A stretch of 6,230 nucleotides of DNA from Ktedonobacter sp. (GCA_003450555.1 DMFQ01000036.1:1938-8167); one strand, 5' to 3'; positions 1 to 6,213 are shown, counted from the stretch's first letter. Notes: generated from the sequence alone by a model not told the origin. Numbers and translations: made by a program.

Positions 1-18
1 CATCTCGTCATAGTTCAT
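1..18 (-). CDS. Start of a downstream gene, cut by the window edge
   Basis: On the minus strand an ATG at 18-16 opens a frame reading MNYDEM up to the window edge. It lies 12 bases past the stop of the S9 peptidase gene. The gap contains AGGA and CAGGA purine runs that could serve as a ribosome binding site, so a co-transcribed next gene is plausible. Only six codons are visible, so neither a product nor the exact start can be given. The sixth codon is also ATG and could be the true start. Confidence 0.35.
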
Positions 19-30
19 GTCCTGTTTCCT

Positions 31-1899
31 TTACAACGGCTCGTGATGATTATCTTCCTCGAAGCGGCCGCCAAGGTGCCTGGCGAGGAATTTTTCTGCC
101 ACAGCATAGAATTTGAGTCTATTCTCTGGTCTGGCGAAGCCATGTCCTTCATCCGGGAAGAGCAGATACTCGTAGTCTACGCCCTTATTTTTCATCGCAG
201 AGACGATTTGTTCAGACTCAGCCTGTTTCACACGAGGATCATTTGCACCCTGTGCGATGAGCATGGGTATTTTGATCTGGTCAACCTTGAAGAGGGGCGA
301 GCGAGAGCGCAAAAATTCCTCCTCGGTATCAGGGTTACCGACACGATTATGAAATGTTGCCAGAAAGGTAGACCAGTAGGGTGGAATCGTTTTAATCAGC
401 GTGACAAGGTTGCTAGGGCCGACAATATCGACCGCGCAGCAGAAGAGGTCAGGAGTGAATGTTGCGCCCACAAGGGCAGCATAGCCCCCATAGGAGCCGC
501 CATAGATGGCAACTTTATGCGGATCGGCAATGCCCTGGTCAATTGCCCAGTGAACGGCGTCCACCAGGTCATTGTGCATGTTTCGTCCCCACTCTTTGTT
601 TCCAGCATTCAGAAAGTCTTTACCGTATCCTGTAGAGCCACGGAAGTTCACCTGCAGGCAGGCATAACCGCGGTTAGCCAGCCATTGCGCCTCGGGATCG
701 TAGCCCCAACCGTTGCGCCCCCATGGCCCACCATGCACATTCAGTATCATTGGCAGGTTAGACCGTCCCCTGTCCGGGGGCAAGGTCAGATAGCCGTGAA
801 CGGTCAATCCATCTCTCGAGGTAAAAGAGATAGGCTCCATAGTGGCAAGGGTAAACTTACTCAAATCGGGTTGATTATCAAAGAGAAAGGTGGCTGAACG
901 AGATTTTCTGTCGTAGGCATAAAATGGAACAGGCCCATTATCGACGGTGAATGCCACCACCCATGTGGAATCAGCGTTATCCCGATTGATGATGCGGAAG
1001 TCTCCCTGGTGAATGTCCTGGATGGTATCGAAGTCGATTCTGATAGTCTCGTCCAGTATGGTCCACTCAACGCGATCTTTGTTGAATGCAACCGCCTGAA
1101 CTTCACGCGTATCAGGGTGAAGCATGACGTCTCCCACATCATATTGTGGGTCTTCCGCGATGATCGTGATTTCACCGGTGGCAATGTTTAACTTGACCAG
1201 GCGGCTTGCATTGGCATTGCGTGCATCTTCAACATAAAGAGATAGGCCATCTTGAGTGAAGCCAAGGGGGCCACTGGTGAGAGCATCATCCGGCCCCCAT
1301 GTTATCAGAGTTTGCCAATCGGCCTGCTCATCGTCTCGGACGAGTAATTCTCTGCCACCATCGGGGGTTGCCGTTATCGCGGCGCGCACTTTGAGATGTG
1401 TGTCGGCGATCCAGCCCGCGATATTGCCTGGATTTTTGGCAACAAGCGAAAGTTCCCCTGTTGACAAAGTGAGATGGTAGATATCATGAACTTTTGGGTC
1501 CTCTTTGTTCAGACCGATGAGGAGTTCGTCTGGGAAATGTTTGTCAATGTCAATTATTTGCGCCTGAACATCCTCAAATGGCGTCAAATCCCTGGTTTCC
1601 TGCGTTGCAAGGTTTGTGGCATAGAGACGCCAGTTTTCGTTACCACCAATATCCTGGATGTAGAGAATATGCTGGTTGTCCTTTGCCCAAAGATAGAAAC
1701 GTACCCCTCTGCCTTCATCTTTGGTGACAGGTTGATAGTCCTCATTCCCAATAGTGCCCACCCAGACGTTTAACACGTTATTTACAGGCGCCAGGTAGGC
1801 CATCCTTTTGCCGTCAGGTGAAATTTGGGGGTTGGTTTTCACGGGATTGCCTAACAGTATCTCTCTTGGAATAAGAGCAACGGAGGTTTGGTCAGTCAT
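31..1899 (-). CDS. S9 family (prolyl oligopeptidase-like) serine peptidase
   Basis: A 622-residue protein with the two-part build of S9 peptidases: an N-terminal beta-propeller (about residues 20-345, with WD/PD-like blades such as ISPDGKRMAYL at 26-36) and a C-terminal alpha/beta-hydrolase domain (about 365-610). The nucleophile is Ser469 in GGSYGGY, the acid Asp554 in GANDPRV and the base His586 in DEGHGF. HGGPWG at 389-394 is the usual oxyanion-hole segment. Family knowledge says such enzymes cleave short peptides, as acylaminoacyl- or dipeptidyl-peptidases, with the propeller limiting substrate size. There is no signal peptide or membrane segment, so it is probably cytosolic and involved in peptide turnover. 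The start is supported by AAGGAG seven bases upstream of the ATG. All three catalytic residues are present and the length is normal, so it looks functional. Exact specificity cannot be read from the sequence. Confidence 0.95.
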   Translation of the reverse strand: MTDQTSVALIPREILLGNPVKTNPQISPDGKRMAYLAPVNNVLNVWVGTIGNEDYQPVTKDEGRGVRFYLWAKDNQHILYIQDIGGNENWRLYATNLATQETRDLTPFEDVQAQIIDIDKHFPDELLIGLNKEDPKVHDIYHLTLSTGELSLVAKNPGNIAGWIADTHLKVRAAITATPDGGRELLVRDDEQADWQTLITWGPDDALTSGPLGFTQDGLSLYVEDARNANASRLVKLNIATGEITIIAEDPQYDVGDVMLHPDTREVQAVAFNKDRVEWTILDETIRIDFDTIQDIHQGDFRIINRDNADSTWVVAFTVDNGPVPFYAYDRKSRSATFLFDNQPDLSKFTLATMEPISFTSRDGLTVHGYLTLPPDRGRSNLPMILNVHGGPWGRNGWGYDPEAQWLANRGYACLQVNFRGSTGYGKDFLNAGNKEWGRNMHNDLVDAVHWAIDQGIADPHKVAIYGGSYGGYAALVGATFTPDLFCCAVDIVGPSNLVTLIKTIPPYWSTFLATFHNRVGNPDTEEEFLRSRSPLFKVDQIKIPMLIAQGANDPRVKQAESEQIVSAMKNKGVDYEYLLFPDEGHGFARPENRLKFYAVAEKFLARHLGGRFEEDNHHEPL

Positions 1900-1906
1900 T
1901 CACTTT

Positions 1907-1912
1907 CTCCTT
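1907..1912 (-). promoter_or_regulatory. Ribosome binding site of the S9 peptidase gene
   Basis: AAGGAG on the minus strand, a near-perfect Shine-Dalgarno match, seven bases before the ATG at 1899. It fixes the chosen start. Confidence 0.8.
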
Positions 1913-1923
1913 CAGGTTCTACC

Positions 1924-1952
1924 ACTATAGAAGAGGTTAGCTCCCAAGACAA
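1924..1952 (-). promoter_or_regulatory. Probable sigma-70 promoter of the S9 peptidase gene
   Basis: On the minus strand TTGTCT (1952-1947, 4 of 6 to consensus) is followed after exactly 17 bases by TATAGT (1929-1924, 5 of 6). The expected start of transcription is near 1917, giving a very short leader that still holds the AAGGAG ribosome binding site. Assigned by motif and spacing only. Confidence 0.5.
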
Positions 1953-2160
1953 CTGCAAGGGCGCCTCTCTAGTTCCAGTTTAACAAGCAGGTCATTTTTG
2001 CATTGTAGACAACGTCAAATGAGGCGTTACTGCTTCTACCGATAAACTTAACATGCGCTTTCTAGAATATCAAGTCGTATCAGAGTCCGGGGTAATAGTA
2101 TACCTGGGCCTTGTCAAATGTGCTAGAGTAACTTTAGCGTTTATTGTACTTATTGACGTG

Positions 2161-2170
2161 AAAGGTAGGG
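2161..2170 (+). promoter_or_regulatory. Ribosome binding site of the PCD gene
   Basis: A purine-rich AAAGGTAGGG ends nine bases before the ATG at 2180. It supports that start over any internal methionine. Confidence 0.55.
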
Positions 2171-2179
2171 CACAAAAAG

Positions 2180-2521
2180 ATGGAGCAGTTGACGCAGATG
2201 GTCTGTGTTGCCTGTCGCAAAGGTGAACCGACGGTGACGGAGGCCGAGATGGCTGAATTTCAGCCACAAGTGCCGCAGTGGCGCGTTGTGGAGATCGACG
2301 GTATTAAGCGCCTGGAGCGCGTTTTCACGTTTCACACTTTCGTTGAAGCGCTGGCTTTTACAAACAGAGTGGGCGAAATAGCCGAGGCGGCGGGGCATCA
2401 TCCTGCCTTATTAACGGAGTGGGGCAGGACGACTGTGACATGGTGGACGCATAAGATAGGCGGCCTGCATCGCAATGATTACATTATGGCTGCGAAGACT
2501 GACCAGTTGTATGAGGGGTAG
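2180..2521 (+). CDS. 4a-hydroxytetrahydrobiopterin dehydratase (pterin-4a-carbinolamine dehydratase)
   Basis: A 113-residue protein of the PCD/DCoH family, which dehydrates 4a-hydroxytetrahydropterin to the quinonoid dihydropterin and so recycles the cofactor of aromatic amino acid hydroxylases. The catalytic signature is complete: His73-His74-Pro75, His91 in WWTHKIGG and Asp100 in the RNDYI segment. The spacing (17 residues from the second His to the third, then 9 to Asp) equals that of mammalian DCoH. The N-terminus carries a CVAC pair (Cys9, Cys12) and a GEPTVTEAE segment, an extension common in bacterial members and absent from the short animal form. It is the only plus-strand gene here and converges on the FMN reductase gene, with 20 bases between the stops. 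No phenylalanine hydroxylase gene is visible, so its pterin partner is unknown. Some bacterial homologues may serve other pterins, such as molybdopterin; the sequence does not decide. Confidence 0.93.
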   Translation: MEQLTQMVCVACRKGEPTVTEAEMAEFQPQVPQWRVVEIDGIKRLERVFTFHTFVEALAFTNRVGEIAEAAGHHPALLTEWGRTTVTWWTHKIGGLHRNDYIMAAKTDQLYEG

Positions 2522-2541
2522 CTTTGTAGTATAAAAGATTG

Positions 2542-3096
2542 TTATTTGGCGAAGCGTTTCGTCCATTGTACCAGCGCTTCAACTAGAGCCTGGATCTGCT
2601 CACGAGTTTTGTCATCGGTTAGATTGCCGTTGTTATCGAATTTCTCCCAGGCCGCCATGACATGTACTTCTGGTTTAAGGAGTACGGGCATGTTCAGATA
2701 AAGGAAGGTCTGGCGGAGATGCTGTTGGGCGCGGACAGTGCCAAAGCGACCGCCTACGCCCATAAGAGCTGCTGGTTTCCCTTCCAGCACTGATTTTCCC
2801 GTTGGTCGAGAGGCCCAATCAATAGCATTTTTCAGCACACCTGAAGTGGAGTAGTTGTATTCAGGAGTGACGATGAGTAAAGAATCGGCCTGGTGGATTT
2901 TCTCTTTGAAGGAACGAACCGCGGACGGCTCATCGTTTTCATAGTCCTGATTAAACAGGGGTAGCTCATCGAGCGTCACGATTTCCAGTTCGGCTCCCTC
3001 TGGTACCAGTTCCTGGGCAATTTTTAAGGCAGCTCTATTATATGAATTTTTACGAAGGCTGCCGGCAAAGCCGAGAATATGAATTGGTGAAGGCAT
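2542..3096 (-). CDS. NADPH-dependent FMN reductase family protein
   Basis: A 184-residue flavodoxin-fold protein of the NADPH-dependent FMN reductase family, the group with chromate, azo and quinone reductases such as ChrR and YieF. The FMN phosphate-binding loop is GSLRKNSYNR (residues 12-21) after the first strand HILGFA. The isoalloxazine-binding motif is TPEYNYSTSGVLKNAIDW, whose TPEYN and LKNAIDW parts are typical, and GVGGRFG follows. These enzymes usually form dimers or tetramers in the cytosol and use NAD(P)H to reduce FMN, quinones or other electron acceptors. The start is supported by AGGAG five bases upstream of the ATG. The gene follows the yceI-family gene in the same direction but is separated from it by a strong hairpin, so it may be a separate unit. 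The real substrate cannot be told from sequence. Confidence 0.93.
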   Translation of the reverse strand: MPSPIHILGFAGSLRKNSYNRAALKIAQELVPEGAELEIVTLDELPLFNQDYENDEPSAVRSFKEKIHQADSLLIVTPEYNYSTSGVLKNAIDWASRPTGKSVLEGKPAALMGVGGRFGTVRAQQHLRQTFLYLNMPVLLKPEVHVMAAWEKFDNNGNLTDDKTREQIQALVEALVQWTKRFAK

Positions 3097-3127
3097 TCTT
3101 TCTCCTGATACAATACCGTTTCATAGT

Positions 3128-3133
3128 ATTATA
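3128..3133 (-). promoter_or_regulatory. Possible -10 element of the FMN reductase gene
   Basis: A perfect TATAAT on the minus strand, 31 bases before the reductase ATG, would give a leader of about 25 bases. The -35 position falls inside the adjoining hairpin and reads poorly (CGACGC at 17 bases), and no TGn extension is present. The hexamer partly arises from the AT-rich foot of that hairpin, so this may be chance. Confidence 0.3.
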
Positions 3134-3174
3134 CAGCAGGGAGGCGCGATGCGTCGTGCCTCCCTGCTGTATAA
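3129..3174 (-). terminator. Strong hairpin, probable terminator of the yceI-family unit
   Basis: Perfect 17-base inverted arms, 3129-3145 and 3158-3174, enclose 12 bases. In those 12, one mismatch on the minus-strand RNA is followed by three more pairs (CGA with TCG). The stem core is GC-rich (GGGAGGC with GCCTCCC) with AT-rich feet. It begins 31 bases past the yceI-family stop and is preceded on that strand by a CAAAAA run, as expected of a terminator. The bases after it (TACTATG) are not a proper U-tract, so termination may be inefficient. A repetitive palindrome of the REP type is an alternative. Confidence 0.55.
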
Positions 3175-3205
3175 AGCTGTTTTTGGTGCTGCCTGCCTAT
3201 TTGGC

Positions 3206-3767
3206 TTATGCTGTTTGGGTTGCGGCAGATTGGTCGACCGATATTGGCTGTACCGCTGCGAGGTCGATTTCAACATTGACCTTTTCGCCGACGAGGACGC
3301 CGCCGGATTCGAGGGTGACATTCCAGTTCAGTCCATAGTCTTTGCGGTTAACTGTGCCTTTTACCGTGAATGCGGCGCGTTGCATACCGAAGAGATCTTT
3401 AGAAACTTGACCGGCGTATTCTGCATGGAAGACTTCTTCTTTGGTAACGCCATGCATGGTTAGATTACCTGTGACACGATACTCGTTGTCGCCGGTGGCC
3501 TCAACTTTGGTGCTCTTGAAAGTAATTTTGGGGTACTGTTCTGACGTCAAAGAAATCTGGGGACTTCAGGTGCCCGTCGCGCTTAGGATCGCGCGTGTTG
3601 ATGCTAGCAGCATCGACCTCAGCCTCGACCCAGGAATTTTCTGGATGCGCTTCGTCAATGTTGAGCTGCCCACTCAGTACTTCGAAGTGTCCTCTGACGG
3701 TACTGATCATCATATGTTTTACTGAAAATGTTGCCTGCGAATGTGTGGCGTCAATGTTCCAAGCCAT
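3206..3767 (-). pseudogene. yceI: YceI-family protein gene, split by a one-base frameshift
   Basis: Two adjacent frames together give one complete YceI-family protein. The first (from ATG at 3767) covers the N-terminal half, MAWNIDATHSQATFSVKHM through HLKSPDFFDV at residue 75. It then loses homology and stops at 3501. The second frame resumes with EQYPKITFKST and runs to the normal C-terminus with NRKDYGLNWN and SGGVLVGEKV, ending at 3206. Removing one base restores about 186 residues, the usual family length. YceI proteins form a lipocalin-like beta-barrel; family members have been found to bind polyisoprenoids or quinones. No signal peptide is present, so this would be a cytosolic version. 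The start has AGGGAG (3780-3775) seven bases upstream, and a strong promoter precedes it. The reading could be a true pseudogene, a sequencing error or, much less likely, recoding. A TTG at 3550 could in principle start the second half alone, but that would lack half the barrel. Confidence 0.85.
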
Positions 3768-3800
3768 AAATTATCTCCCTTGATACTGTGTATTTCTTTT

Positions 3801-3833
3801 TACCAGCTAAATAGTTAGTCACTATACCAGCTA
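3801..3833. repeat. Direct repeat in the yceI leader
   Basis: The nonamer TACCAGCTA occurs at 3801-3809 and again at 3825-3833, a period of 24 bases. Between the copies lies TAGTCACTA (3816-3824), itself similar to the arms of the inverted repeat further upstream of yceI. The position, around and just after the predicted transcription start, suits an operator. Confidence 0.5.
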
Positions 3834-3839
3834 CAAGCA

Positions 3840-3868
3840 AGTATAGCATAGTCACTTAAGTTTGTCAA
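3840..3868 (-). promoter_or_regulatory. Strong sigma-70 promoter of the yceI-family gene
   Basis: On the minus strand a perfect TTGACA (3868-3863) is followed after exactly 17 bases by TATACT (3845-3840, 5 of 6 to consensus). The predicted transcription start is near 3833, giving a leader of about 65 bases to the ATG at 3767. The -35 box lies only 15 bases past the ispF stop codon, so yceI has its own promoter rather than depending on the isp operon. Confidence 0.75.
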
Positions 3869-3875
3869 GTAACTA
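3849..3875. promoter_or_regulatory. Inverted repeat over the -35 box, probable operator
   Basis: TAGTCACTT (3849-3857) and AAGTAACTA (3867-3875) are inverted copies matching in 8 of 9 positions, with a 9-base spacer. The repeat overlaps the -35 box of the yceI promoter. A related half-site, TAGTCACTA, recurs at 3816-3824, 33 bases away or about three helical turns. This is the layout expected for a dimeric winged-helix repressor of the MarR or HxlR type; the regulator itself is not in the window. Confidence 0.5.
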
Positions 3876-3883
3876 ATAAAAAG

Positions 3884-4363
3884 TTAGTATCGTTCCAGGA
3901 GTGCTACAGCGTAACAGGCAATACCTTCACGGTGACCAGCAAAACCGAGACCATCGGTTGTGGTGGCTTTAACGCTTACCTGTTCAATAATCAGGTGAAG
4001 ATGCTCGGCTAAGTGGGTGCGCATAGAAAGAACATGGGGAGCCATTTTCGGCTGTTCGGCGACAATGGTGGCGTCAATGTTACTGATCTTCCATTGATGT
4101 TGACATAACAAATCGTAAGTATAGTCGAGGAAGACAGAACTGGGCCGGTTTTCCCAGCGCGGGTCACTGGAAGGAAAGTGCGTACCGATGTCCCCGAGAG
4201 CGGCTGCGCCTAGAAGGGCATCGACGACGGCATGTATAACTGTATCGGCATCTGAATGACCGGAGAGGCCATAGGCGAAGGGAATGGTTACTCCTCCGAG
4301 GACGAGTGGACGGTCGAGAGTAAAGGCGTGGACATCGTAGCCAAAGCCAATGCGCATAGTCAT
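3884..4363 (-). CDS. ispF: 2-C-methyl-D-erythritol 2,4-cyclodiphosphate synthase
   Basis: IspF, the fifth enzyme of the MEP isoprenoid pathway, turns CDP-methylerythritol 2-phosphate into the cyclodiphosphate with release of CMP. The 159-residue length is normal. Metal ligands are all present: Asp10 and His12 in GYDVHAF and His44 in DTVIHA, with the catalytic loop GHSDAD at 35-40. The conserved KATTTDGLGF segment is at 132-141. The enzyme is a cytosolic homotrimer with active sites at subunit interfaces. The start ATG overlaps the ispD stop (ATGA), and AAGGA lies eight bases upstream (4376-4372), which favours this ATG over the one two codons later. One oddity is GHREGI near the C-terminus, where many family members have GRxEGI: His144 stands in place of the arginine. 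All catalytic residues are intact, so activity is expected. Confidence 0.97.
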   Translation of the reverse strand: MTMRIGFGYDVHAFTLDRPLVLGGVTIPFAYGLSGHSDADTVIHAVVDALLGAAALGDIGTHFPSSDPRWENRPSSVFLDYTYDLLCQHQWKISNIDATIVAEQPKMAPHVLSMRTHLAEHLHLIIEQVSVKATTTDGLGFAGHREGIACYAVALLERY

Positions 4364-5055
4364 GATAGGTGTCCTTGCAAAAAGGCTTCTGCCAGCAGCA
4401 GATCTTCTTGTGTGGTGATTTTGATATTCGTATAGGCGCCGGGAAAGATTTTTACCATTTGTCCTGACTGCTCCAGTAGTGCAGCATCATCGGTAACATC
4501 ACTTTGGGCTATGCTACTGTGGTGCGCTTGATGAATAAGCTGGAACGAAAAGACCTGTGGAGTCTGGATTGCCCAGAGTTGCGAACGATCTATCGTACTA
4601 CTCACGTTTCCCTCATGAACTAGTTTGATAGTATCTTTGACAGGAACGGCTGCTATAGCTGCTTGATGTTGCTGAGCGGTATGCAAGCCAACTTCAAGCA
4701 ACGCAGGAGAAACGAACGGTCGCGCTCCGTCGTGAATCATTACCCATTGACAGGCGGGAGCGATTTTTGCCAGTGCATCAAGGCCTAAGCGAACGGAGTC
4801 CTGTCTACGTTGGCCGCCGGGGACAAGGGCAGCGATTTTGTGCCAACCCTCACGCTGGCAGAGTGCTGCCGCAGCATTGATACGTTCGGAGTTGAGTACG
4901 AGAATGATGGTATCAATAATAGGAGAACCTTCAAATACGTCGATCGTCCGAGCGAGGGTAATGCGCCCAGCCAGGGGTGTCCAGAGTTTATCGCGACCTT
5001 GCATGCGACGGCTGTTTCCCGCGGCAACAATGATGGCGGCTGATGTATCTTGCAT
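4360..5055 (-). CDS. ispD: 2-C-methyl-D-erythritol 4-phosphate cytidylyltransferase
   Basis: IspD, the third enzyme of the MEP pathway, joins methylerythritol 4-phosphate to CTP, giving CDP-methylerythritol and pyrophosphate. The 231 residues form a nucleotidyltransferase Rossmann-like fold. Visible motifs are the CTP-binding AAGNSRRM with Lys23 (residues 11-23), GGQRRQDSVRLGL, HDGARPFV, VPVKDTIK, the RSQLWAIQTPQVF signature, VTDDAALLE and the C-terminal KITTQEDLLLAE. The start at 5055 gives the short leader typical of the family. No clear Shine-Dalgarno is seen in the 11-base gap to the previous stop, so translation is probably coupled to the PIN/TRAM gene upstream. The end overlaps ispF by four bases. 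The enzyme for the intervening step, IspE, is not in the window. Confidence 0.97.
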   Translation of the reverse strand: MQDTSAAIIVAAGNSRRMQGRDKLWTPLAGRITLARTIDVFEGSPIIDTIILVLNSERINAAAALCQREGWHKIAALVPGGQRRQDSVRLGLDALAKIAPACQWVMIHDGARPFVSPALLEVGLHTAQQHQAAIAAVPVKDTIKLVHEGNVSSTIDRSQLWAIQTPQVFSFQLIHQAHHSSIAQSDVTDDAALLEQSGQMVKIFPGAYTNIKITTQEDLLLAEAFLQGHLS

Positions 5056-5066
5056 AATCCAATATA

Positions 5067-6200
5067 CTATCTTGGTTTGGACGGTGGCAAGAAGGATGAA
5101 ATATTGCCATTGTAGCCTTGTTTAGGGTGAGCGAAGATCATGCGCCCGGCGACGGTTTGTAGTACACGCGTAACCGTGACCTCAATGGTTGCGCCCATAA
5201 ATTGTCGTCCACCTTCGACAACGATCATGGTACCATCGTCCAGGTAACCGACACCCTGACCAAGCTCTTTCCCATCTTGCATGATTTTAATAAAAATATC
5301 CTCGCCTGGCAGCATCACTGGTTTCACGGCATTGGCGAGTTCGTTGATATTGAGAACCTTCACACCCTGTAGTTCCGCGACACGATTGAGGTTAAAGTCG
5401 TTGGTGATAATCGGGCAATGCAGCGTGCGAGCCATTTTGACGAGTTTCCCATCAACCTCTGCCACGTCCTCTACATCGGCGTCAGTGATTTCTATGGGCA
5501 CGGTGGTATCTTTTTGCAGACGGTTGAGCATTTCGAGACCGCGCCTGCCACGATTGCGGCGCATGGTATCCGCCGAATCGGCGATATGTTGCAATTCGTT
5601 GAGGACAAAGCGAGGGACCAGTAACGCACCCGAGACGAAGCCAGTCTGGCTGATATCGGCAATACGTCCATCAATGATGGCGCTGGTATCCAGCAGTATT
5701 TGTGTGACGGGCTGCAGGTGTGAAGAATGCTCTTTATCTTTGTCCAATTCCTTCTGGCGCTCTTCCTCACGTTCGCGTTCGCGAGTGCGCCGGGAGGCGA
5801 AGCCAGCTTGAAAAAGGTGGGAAAGATCGTTTTTCCGTTGTACAGCAAGGGCAACTCCGAGGCCACCACACACCACAGTTCCTACAAAGGGAAGTATGTG
5901 ACCCCATATACCGGGCAAATTGGCCAATGGGATAGCGATCAGGAACGAAATAATGAGTCCGACAATAAGCCCAATGACTGCTGCGAGCAGGTCGCTAGCG
6001 GCTGCTTCGCGCATCCAGCGGTATGGTACAACAGTGATATAGGGAGTGATGATGAAGGCCAGCAAGGCAGCGCCTATAGCAATGCCTGTAATCCACCAAA
6101 TATTCGGCGGAAGTGTCGTCTTATCTAAGAAGAAGAGAGCGATGATTACGCCGATGGTCAATAATGCCCCAGCGAAGCGAGCGATTGTGTTGATAGACAT
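5067..6200 (-). CDS. yacL: Membrane-anchored PIN/TRAM domain protein (YacL family)
   Basis: A 377-residue protein with the YacL layout. Four hydrophobic segments (about 7-25, 35-56, 70-92 and 98-120) anchor it in the membrane. A highly charged, probably helical linker rich in Arg and Glu (137-157) follows. Then comes a PIN domain (about 167-290) with the four acidic metal-site residues Asp171 in LLDTSAIIDGR, Glu202 in VLNELQ, Asp250 in VDGKL and Asp268 in TNDFN. A TRAM domain (about 295-355) completes it. PIN domains are usually Mg2+-dependent ribonucleases and TRAM is an RNA-binding fold, so a membrane-bound RNA-processing role is likely, but no substrate is known to me. GGAGG eight bases upstream supports the start. 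It stands directly before ispD and ispF, as in Bacillus-type genomes, and probably leads this operon. Its promoter, if immediately upstream, lies beyond the window. Confidence 0.93.
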   Translation of the reverse strand: MSINTIARFAGALLTIGVIIALFFLDKTTLPPNIWWITGIAIGAALLAFIITPYITVVPYRWMREAAASDLLAAVIGLIVGLIISFLIAIPLANLPGIWGHILPFVGTVVCGGLGVALAVQRKNDLSHLFQAGFASRRTREREREEERQKELDKDKEHSSHLQPVTQILLDTSAIIDGRIADISQTGFVSGALLVPRFVLNELQHIADSADTMRRNRGRRGLEMLNRLQKDTTVPIEITDADVEDVAEVDGKLVKMARTLHCPIITNDFNLNRVAELQGVKVLNINELANAVKPVMLPGEDIFIKIMQDGKELGQGVGYLDDGTMIVVEGGRQFMGATIEVTVTRVLQTVAGRMIFAHPKQGYNGNISSFLPPSKPR

Positions 6201-6208
6201 CCCTGCAT

Positions 6209-6213
6209 CCTCC
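6209..6213 (-). promoter_or_regulatory. Ribosome binding site of the PIN/TRAM gene
   Basis: GGAGG on the minus strand, eight bases before the ATG at 6200, a strong Shine-Dalgarno. A second ATG lies in the gap between them but is out of frame. Confidence 0.75.

Larger units (their letters stand above)
1900..2179. other. Divergent intergenic region between the S9 peptidase and PCD genes
   Basis: This 280-base gap separates two divergently transcribed genes. Its left end holds the promoter and ribosome binding site of the peptidase gene. For the plus-strand gene I find TTGTCA at 2111-2116, but no good -10 hexamer at the right distance, so its promoter is unresolved. I see no reading frame with family features, no RNA gene and no strong hairpin in the gap. 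Confidence 0.6.

Noticed and set aside
43..897. A 284-codon plus-strand open frame opposite the S9 peptidase C-terminal half
   Set aside because: It lies wholly antisense to the catalytic domain, which has intact motifs. Its translation shows no family features and no convincing ribosome binding site.
2111..2140. Promoter for the PCD gene starting with TTGTCA at 2111
   Set aside because: No -10 hexamer with more than about three matches is found at 16-18 bases, so it is not listed as a promoter.
2070..2401. Minus-strand frames of 65 and 83 codons overlapping the start of the PCD gene
   Set aside because: They lie opposite a complete PCD protein with all catalytic residues and show no recognisable features.
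2522..2541. Possible bidirectional terminator between the convergent PCD and FMN reductase genes
   Set aside because: The 20-base gap has no stable stem; the nearby CGAA/TTCG pairing inside the reductase gene has only four base pairs.
3121..3463. Short plus-strand frames running through the hairpin and opposite yceI
   Set aside because: They are shadows of the yceI coding strand. The similar peptides read on both strands simply reflect the palindrome at 3129-3174.
5281..5811. A 176-codon plus-strand open frame opposite the PIN domain
   Set aside because: It is antisense to a well-supported gene. Its serine/arginine-rich low-complexity translation is the mirror of the PIN/TRAM coding strand.
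5727..6128. A 133-codon plus-strand frame with a signal-peptide-like start
   Set aside because: The apparent hydrophobic N-terminus is the reverse complement of the charged linker region of the PIN/TRAM gene; there is no independent support.
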